From an archaeon (lineage in GTDB: Archaea; Nanobdellota; Nanobdellia; Pacearchaeales; GW2011-AR1), in NCBI GenBank assembly GCA_030638105.1, contig DAOWFF010000029.1:1-9821 (forward strand): a stretch of 9,821 bases of DNA, given 5' to 3'. The stretch's first letter is position 1. Each line of letters opens with the position of its first letter. The position numbers were made by a program, and so were the translations under genes. The notes beneath the pieces are model-generated. The model had not been told where the DNA came from, searched no databases, and saw only the letters and a list, made by a program, of their open reading frames with translations. Positions 6,355 to 9,821 of this stretch are shown piece by piece.

Positions 6355-6363
6355 TATTAAAAA
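6355..6363 (+). promoter_or_regulatory. TATA box of the 132-residue unknown gene
   Basis: TATTAAAAA is centred about 26 bases before ATG 6385, predicting a leaderless transcript and fixing the start. Confidence 0.5.
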
Positions 6364-6384
6364 GGATTTAATCTGTGTTTAATT

Positions 6385-6783
6385 ATGGTTGATGTAGTCA
6401 GACAAAATAGTACTATTCATTGTGAGCTATATTTTTTCCCCATAGGAAAAGATAAATGGGAGCTTAATTATTCTTCTTTTTCATATCCTTCTGAACTTGA
6501 TAAACCTCGTGAAGCTGTTGAAGCTGGTTTAACTATTCAACAAACATATCACGATAAACTTGGAAAATTTAAAGATTCAAAGAGATTTTTTTCAGAGGCG
6601 ATTTACTTAAATGGTGGTGTGGTAACTCTTAGATGTGGGAGTATTCTTGGTTTTAGTCCTGTTCTTAAAGGATTTAATGAATTAGAATTAAAAGTAAAGA
6701 AAGAAGTTTTTGGTGAATTGTCTGATGAGGCGAGAAGTTTATTAGAGAAAGGTCTTGAAGTTTATGAGGCAGTTAAGAATTAA
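6385..6783 (+). CDS. Hypothetical protein, 132 residues
   Basis: I do not recognise this protein. It is soluble in appearance, with no signal peptide or membrane segment. The N-terminal part has alternating strands such as IHCELYFFPIG and KWELNYSSFSYP. A middle stretch, REAVEAGLTIQQTYHDKLGKFKD, looks helical. More strands follow (EAIYLNGGVVTLRCGSIL), and the C-terminal helix is charged (ELSDEARSLLEKGLEVYEAV). An alpha/beta fold is likely. It stands alone with its own promoter between gins51 and the metal cluster, and the gap to each neighbour is about 90-100 bases. Codon use resembles the surrounding genes, and the frame is open with a well-placed TATA box, so I believe it is real. Confidence 0.75.
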   Translation: MVDVVRQNSTIHCELYFFPIGKDKWELNYSSFSYPSELDKPREAVEAGLTIQQTYHDKLGKFKDSKRFFSEAIYLNGGVVTLRCGSILGFSPVLKGFNELELKVKKEVFGELSDEARSLLEKGLEVYEAVKN

Positions 6784-6788
6784 TTCTA

Positions 6789-6826
6789 TAAATGTTTTGC
6801 ATACTCATTCATAACCAAAACATTTA
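6789..6826. repeat. 11-bp perfect inverted repeat after the 132-residue gene
   Basis: TAAATGTTTTG (6789-6799) and CAAAACATTTA (6816-6826) are exact reverse complements with 16 bases between them. The right arm overlaps the TATA box of the downstream gene and the spacer contains operator-like site 1. It may be a regulatory cruciform or operator, or a weak hairpin at the end of the upstream transcript. No T-run follows it, so a terminator is less likely. Confidence 0.6.
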
Positions 6827-6853
6827 AATACTTTAATGAATATGCATTCATAA
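6798..6853 (+). promoter_or_regulatory. Promoter with two operator-like sites ahead of the metal cluster
   Basis: Two related 17-bp sites, 6798-6814 and 6837-6853, match at 14 of 17 positions and share CATTCATAA at their right ends. They are 39 bp apart and flank the TATA box TTTAAATA (6823-6830). The right site contains a palindrome, ATGAAT-ATGC-ATTCAT (6836-6851), reaching the expected transcription start near 6852. Protein bound here should block TBP/TFB or polymerase, so repression is the likely mode. The regulator is unknown; the DUF134 protein encoded at 8225 is the natural candidate. A GGAG at 6862-6865, ten bases before ATG 6876, suits a transcript with a short leader. Confidence 0.6.
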
Positions 6854-6875
6854 TTAAATATGGAGAATAAATAAA

Positions 6876-7115
6876 ATGCCAGGACAAGACAGAACAGGAC
6901 CAATGGGACAAGGACAAATGACTGGAAGAGGTCTGGGACCTTGTAGAAGAGGACTTGGATTTAGACGCGGATTTGGAAGAAGATTTATCCAACCGCAATT
7001 TGCTCAACCAGTTCAATACAGCGAAGCTGACGAGAAAAAAGTTCTTGAAGAAGATTTAAAAGAAATTGAATTTGAAAAAAAAGAAATCCAGAATAGATTA
7101 AAAGAATTAAAGTAA
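6876..7115 (+). CDS. DUF5320-type small Gly/Arg-rich protein
   Basis: This 79-residue protein opens MPGQDRTGPMGQGQMTGRG, the hallmark of the DUF5320 family, then has a Gly/Arg/Phe-rich stretch (about 25-40) and ends in a Glu/Lys coiled coil (about 50-79). Its biochemical role is not established. In bacteria and archaea such proteins commonly sit beside DUF134 regulators and NifX/NifB-type iron-molybdenum-cofactor-like proteins, which suggests a part in metal handling. That fits the neighbours here: a cation transporter starts 61 bases downstream and a DUF134 gene follows. It is the first gene behind the operator pair and has a Shine-Dalgarno-like GGAG ten bases upstream. Only one Cys is present, so cluster binding by this protein alone is unlikely. 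Confidence 0.85.
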   Translation: MPGQDRTGPMGQGQMTGRGLGPCRRGLGFRRGFGRRFIQPQFAQPVQYSEADEKKVLEEDLKEIEFEKKEIQNRLKELK

Positions 7116-7149
7116 GAATTTAAATATGGTTTTTGCTTTACAATATTAA

Positions 7150-7156
7150 TTTAAAT
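7150..7156 (+). promoter_or_regulatory. Candidate internal TATA box of the CDF transporter
   Basis: TTTAAAT is centred about 24 bases before ATG 7177, so the transporter may have its own start in addition to read-through from the upstream promoter. No copy of the 17-bp operator site is seen here. Confidence 0.35.
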
Positions 7157-7176
7157 TCAAAATAACTCTATTGCCA

Positions 7177-8223
7177 ATGAAAGAACAAATTTCAATTTTA
7201 GGAATAATCGCAAATGTATTATTAGCAGTAAGCAAAATAACTGCAGGAATTCTCACAAAATCCGCAGCGGTTTTAGCAGATGGAATAAATTCCGGAACAG
7301 ATATTTTTGCATCAGTAATAAATCTTGTAGGAATTAAAGCATCTAAAAAACCAGCAGACAAAGAGCATCCTTATGGACATGAAAAAGCAGAAGTCATCTC
7401 TGGATTTGTAATAACTCTAATTATTTTCTCCTCGGGGCTATTCATCATTTACGACGCTGTAACTGGTTTTTTAGGCAAATCCGTTGTAACAATTTCATAC
7501 ATTACATTTATTATTATGGCGTCCTCTGCTTTAATCAATTTTATAATGTCAAAACTGAAAATCCATTACGGAAAAAAAGAAAATTCAGTAAGCTTATTGT
7601 CAGACGGAATTCATTCAAAAATTGATGTTCTAGTCTCGCTGGGAGTTTTTCTGGGATTGTTTTTAGTTAAATACTGGGTTCATTTTGATTCAATAATTGC
7701 ATTGTTAATTGGTTTGTATATCACCAAAGAAGCATTTGCATTAGGCAAAGAAACTACAGACACTTTGCTCGGAGCATCTTCCCCCCAAACCGAAGACAAA
7801 ATCAAAGTTCTAATAAAAAAAGAAAAAATAGCACTAACAGATTTAAAAACGCAAAAATTAGGAACAAAGGTCTTTGCAGAAATTACTATTAAACTTCCTT
7901 CAAAATTAAAAATAAATGAAGCAGATTTTTTAACTGAAAAACTTCAGAGTAAATTAACTTCGCAGATACCTGAACTGAATTATACTTCTATCCAAATAAA
8001 ATCTCATGATATTCAAAGAGGATATTTCAAACCATCTTTTGGAAAAGGATTTGGATGGAAAAGAAAAGCCAGATTTAAAAATGAAATTTCTGACGCAGAA
8101 GGCAAAGGTCTTGACGGAAACTGCGTTTGCCCAAAATGCGGTTATCAACAAAAACATGAAAGAGGAATTCCCTGTTCAACAATTAAATGCCCAAAATGTA
8201 AAAGTGAGATGGTGAGAAAATAA
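7177..8223 (+). CDS. Cation diffusion facilitator transporter with C-terminal zinc ribbon
   Basis: This 348-residue protein is a CDF/ZnT-type metal-proton antiporter of the cytoplasmic membrane, expected to export Zn2+, Fe2+, Mn2+ or similar. Hydrophobic segments begin at residue 5, and the family motif HPYGHEKAE follows TM2. The transport site appears as N38-D42 in TM2 and H146-D150 in TM5; TM2 usually carries D or H at the position that is N here. A cytoplasmic metal-sensing domain follows. Beyond it, an extra tail holds C316, C318, C321, C333, C338 and C341, in the pattern CVCPKCG...GxPC...CPKC, a zinc-ribbon-like module. Plain CDF proteins end near residue 285-300, so this looks like a fusion. 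The frame opens at TTG 7171, but ATG 7177 fits the TATA box. The DUF134 gene starts one base after the stop. Confidence 0.92.
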   Translation: MKEQISILGIIANVLLAVSKITAGILTKSAAVLADGINSGTDIFASVINLVGIKASKKPADKEHPYGHEKAEVISGFVITLIIFSSGLFIIYDAVTGFLGKSVVTISYITFIIMASSALINFIMSKLKIHYGKKENSVSLLSDGIHSKIDVLVSLGVFLGLFLVKYWVHFDSIIALLIGLYITKEAFALGKETTDTLLGASSPQTEDKIKVLIKKEKIALTDLKTQKLGTKVFAEITIKLPSKLKINEADFLTEKLQSKLTSQIPELNYTSIQIKSHDIQRGYFKPSFGKGFGWKRKARFKNEISDAEGKGLDGNCVCPKCGYQQKHERGIPCSTIKCPKCKSEMVRK

Positions 8224-8224
8224 A

Positions 8225-8551
8225 ATGCCCCGCCCAAAAATTTGCAGAAGAATTTATTTTGAACCAAATGTAACTTATTTTAAACCCGCGGGAATTACAC
8301 TCAGAGATTTGCAGGAGGTAGTTTTGACAAAAGAGGAATTAGAATCAGTCAGATTAGTGGATTATGAAAATGCCAGTCAAAACAAAGTTTCTAAAAAAAT
8401 GAATGTCTCACAACCAACTTTATCAAGAATTTTAAGTTCTGCAAGAAAAAAAATTGCCGACGCTGTTGTTAACGGCAAGGCAATAAAAATACACGGCGGG
8501 ATATATGAGATGGCAAACAAAAATAAATTCTTCAAAAAAGATTCTATCTGA
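8225..8551 (+). CDS. DUF134 family helix-turn-helix regulator
   Basis: The 108-residue protein is a clear DUF134 member: MPRPKICRRIYFEPNVTYFKPAGI at the N-terminus, LTKEELESVRLVDYEN leading into the helix-turn-helix (about 40-85), with QNKVSKKMNVSQPTLSRIL resembling a sigma-70 region 4 fold, and the closing GKAIKIHGG. The family is predicted to bind DNA and often accompanies iron-molybdenum cofactor and DUF5320 genes; its ligand is unknown. It begins one base after the transporter stop, so the two are co-translated. I infer that it acts on the paired sites at 6798-6853. It ends in TGA, one of only two genes here that clearly do. Confidence 0.9.
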   Translation: MPRPKICRRIYFEPNVTYFKPAGITLRDLQEVVLTKEELESVRLVDYENASQNKVSKKMNVSQPTLSRILSSARKKIADAVVNGKAIKIHGGIYEMANKNKFFKKDSI

Positions 8552-8590
8552 AAAACAAAAATTTTTCAACCCTAATTTATTTTAGATAAA

Positions 8591-8600
8591 TTTAAAAATA
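8591..8600 (+). promoter_or_regulatory. TATA box of the small membrane protein/YbjQ pair
   Basis: TTTAAAAATA is centred about 25 bases before ATG 8620, predicting a leaderless mRNA that carries both genes. Confidence 0.5.
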
Positions 8601-8619
8601 TGCTTGTGTATTATTTTCT

Positions 8620-8820
8620 ATGAATTTAATAAGCAGAACAATTACTGGCGGATTTATGATTGCCGTGGGCTTAACTTTAATCGCGATTTCTTTTTTTACA
8701 ATGTTTGTTCCGCTGATTTATGGTTTGCCAATTTTTGTAATTGGAATTATTATTTTTTTGAACAACAAAGAAGATAAAATTGAAAAAATAAAAAATAAAA
8801 AGGAGGGAAATAAAAGATGA
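8620..8820 (+). CDS. Small two-helix membrane protein, 66 residues
   Basis: I recognise no family. Two hydrophobic stretches, about residues 8-28 and 30-49, should form a membrane hairpin, followed by a strongly charged Lys/Glu tail of 16 residues that probably lies in the cytoplasm. Its TATA box and its ATGA overlap with the following YbjQ gene support a real gene. The overlap implies translational coupling, so the peptide could anchor or partner the YbjQ-like protein at the membrane; that is inference only. Confidence 0.75.
   Translation: MNLISRTITGGFMIAVGLTLIAISFFTMFVPLIYGLPIFVIGIIIFLNNKEDKIEKIKNKKEGNKR
8801..8806 (+). promoter_or_regulatory. Strong Shine-Dalgarno site for the YbjQ-family gene
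   Basis: AGGAGG lies ten bases before ATG 8817, inside the end of the preceding gene. Most first genes in this window have no such site, so it marks 8817 as an internal operon start. Confidence 0.7.
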
Positions 8821-9131
8821 TTATTACAACAGCGAATGAAATTCCAGGTAAAAAAGTTGTAGAAATTCTTGAAGTTGTTAAAGGAAACACTGTTCGGGCA
8901 AGAAATATTGGGAGAGATATCGGAGCAGGATTCAAAAGTATTATTGGCGGGGAAGTAAAAACATACACAGACATGACAACAAACGCAAGGGACGAGGCAT
9001 TCAATAGAATGGTTAATCAGGCAACTGAACTTGGAGCAGATGCAATTATTGGAATGAGATTCATGACTTCAATGATTATGCAAGGTGCTTCAGAAATGCT
9101 TGCCTATGGAACTGCAGTTAAATTGAAATAA
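8817..9131 (+). CDS. YbjQ/UPF0145 (DUF74) family protein
   Basis: The 104-residue protein matches the YbjQ/UPF0145 family, also labelled a heavy-metal-binding domain. It starts MIITTANEIPGKKVVEILEVV, has GGEVKTYTDMTTNARDEA in the middle, NQATELGADAIIGMRF as the conserved Gly/Ala motif, and ends in the strand YGTAVKLK. The length is normal. Family members assemble into pentamers in known structures, but their function is unproven and the metal-binding label rests on little. No cysteine or histidine is present here, so metal binding by classic ligands is unlikely. The start overlaps the upstream TGA as ATGA and has a strong Shine-Dalgarno site. Confidence 0.92.
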   Translation: MIITTANEIPGKKVVEILEVVKGNTVRARNIGRDIGAGFKSIIGGEVKTYTDMTTNARDEAFNRMVNQATELGADAIIGMRFMTSMIMQGASEMLAYGTAVKLK

Positions 9132-9156
9132 GTTTTTATGAATTAATAACAGAAAG

Positions 9157-9166
9157 TTTTATATAA
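9157..9166 (+). promoter_or_regulatory. TATA box of the five-helix membrane protein gene
   Basis: TTTTATATAA is centred about 25 bases before ATG 9187 and predicts a leaderless mRNA. A TTTTT at 9133-9137 just after the YbjQ stop could end the preceding transcript. Confidence 0.55.
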
Positions 9167-9186
9167 TTAATTTAATAATTAAATAT

Positions 9187-9633
9187 ATGAAAAAAGGTGA
9201 GTTGCAAGTAATAATTGGTATCGCAATAGTAATTTTGGTATTTGTTTTGGCAATTGTTTACAAAGAAAGTGATAATGAACAATTGGGGGTTAGTGTTATT
9301 TTTGGAACACTTCTTGCGGGTTGTTTATTTTTGTATGCTTTGATGACGACAGAAGTGAAGAGGGTTAGGGTTCTTTCTAAAATCTTTTTAATAATCCCTA
9401 TTTTATCATTTTTTGGCATTATTTTGGCGGGTTCTTTAGATGCTAGAAAATTTTATTCTGAAACCTTAATTTATGTTTTAATTGGTTTTTTGGGAATATT
9501 TTTATTTGGGTGGATAGATAAAACAAAACACATATTTTGGAAGGTACTTGTAGGCATGGCTGGAATTTTTAATTATGCTATATTAGGAATTTTTATAGCA
9601 ATGGGTGTTATCGCTCCTATTCAAAGTATTTAA
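9187..9633 (+). CDS. Five-helix membrane protein of unknown function
   Basis: This 148-residue protein is mostly hydrophobic. Likely membrane helices are at about residues 7-25, 33-53, 62-84, 93-110 and 117-145, separated by short charged loops such as YKESDNEQ, TTEVKRVR and DKTKH. I see no motif that assigns a transporter or enzyme family. It has its own promoter and may be transcribed alone. The TAA stop lies inside a candidate TATA box for the next gene. Confidence 0.8.
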   Translation: MKKGELQVIIGIAIVILVFVLAIVYKESDNEQLGVSVIFGTLLAGCLFLYALMTTEVKRVRVLSKIFLIIPILSFFGIILAGSLDARKFYSETLIYVLIGFLGIFLFGWIDKTKHIFWKVLVGMAGIFNYAILGIFIAMGVIAPIQSI

Positions 9634-9634
9634 G
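9627..9634 (+). promoter_or_regulatory. Candidate TATA box of the secreted-protein gene
   Basis: TATTTAAG is centred about 28 bases before ATG 9658 and overlaps the stop codon of the preceding gene. A stronger-looking TTTATAA at 9646-9652 is too close to the ATG to serve it. Confidence 0.4.
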
Positions 9635-9657
9635 AAGGTTATTCTTTTATAATCCCC

Positions 9658-9821
9658 ATGAAAAAGGGGTTTATCTTATTGATTGTAATGGGAATTTTAT
9701 TTTTACAATTTGTTTTTGCAGACACAACTTTCTTTGAAGGGGATTTGGGCTACAGAGAAAATTTTGTGATGAAACCAATTACTGAAACAAGTGCAGAAAC
9801 CAGTGGCGGAATTATTTGCGG
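9658..9821 (+). CDS. Partial secreted protein with signal peptide
   Basis: The frame is open from ATG 9658 to the window edge, giving 54 residues. The start, MKKGFILLIVMGILFLQFVFA, is a clear signal peptide: two lysines, a hydrophobic core and a likely cleavage after FVFA, before DTTFFEGDLGY. There is no lipobox cysteine. The mature part begins with polar, Thr/Glu-rich sequence. I cannot assign a family from this fragment. Confidence 0.75.
   Translation, partial: MKKGFILLIVMGILFLQFVFADTTFFEGDLGYRENFVMKPITETSAETSGGIIC

Noticed and set aside
6789..6826. Inverted repeat as an intrinsic terminator
   Set aside because: The stem is AT-rich with a 16-base loop and no T-run follows; archaeal termination depends on T-runs.
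7954..8215. Overlapping frames across the CDF C-terminus (both strands)
   Set aside because: They shadow the transporter tail, whose cysteine motifs are intact in the main frame.

Overview
The window looks like the chromosome of an AT-rich, small-genome archaeon, most likely a DPANN lineage of the Woesearchaeota/Pacearchaeota type. The evidence is an archaeal GINS replication subunit (Gins51), an archaeal-type phosphoglycerate mutase (ApgM), a MinD-like ATPase of the kind common in these lineages, and archaeal promoters. At most genes the centre of a TATA box lies about 24-28 bases upstream of the ATG (or of the tRNA 5' end), so most mRNAs should be leaderless. Only genes inside operons carry a Shine-Dalgarno site. 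The lineage is my inference; no rRNA is present.

Layout. 1-181 (-): start of a charged coiled-coil gene, cut by the window edge. 298-1431 (+): RecB/Cas4-like PD-(D/E)XK nuclease with an iron-sulfur cysteine set. 1482-2636 (-): tyrosine recombinase. 2723-2794 (-): tRNA-Glu(UUC), followed at 2906-2936 by a second copy of its 5' part, which looks like an attachment-site scar. 3046-3837 (+): MinD/ParA-like ATPase. 3880-4281 (-): lipoprotein reading frame broken by one in-frame TGA. 4433-5665 (+): apgM. 5718-6281 (+): gins51, whose 3' end carries a 15-bp direct repeat. 6385-6783 (+): unknown protein.

6789-8551 (+) is the most coherent functional unit. A TATA box flanked by two related operator-like sites precedes a DUF5320-type small protein. 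After it come a cation-diffusion-facilitator transporter with a C-terminal zinc ribbon, and a DUF134 helix-turn-helix regulator starting one base after the transporter stop. I read this as a self-regulated metal-homeostasis cluster. 8620-9131 (+) holds a two-helix membrane peptide translationally coupled to a YbjQ-family protein. 9187-9633 (+) is a five-helix membrane protein of unknown role, and 9658 onward is the start of a secreted protein that runs off the window.

The points most worth a second look are the recombinase/tRNA-Glu/partial-tRNA arrangement, the paired operators with the DUF134-CDF-DUF5320 cluster and the CDF zinc-ribbon fusion, the in-frame TGA in the lipoprotein, and the repeat at the gins51 3' end. 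I found no CRISPR array, no rRNA and no complete insertion sequence.
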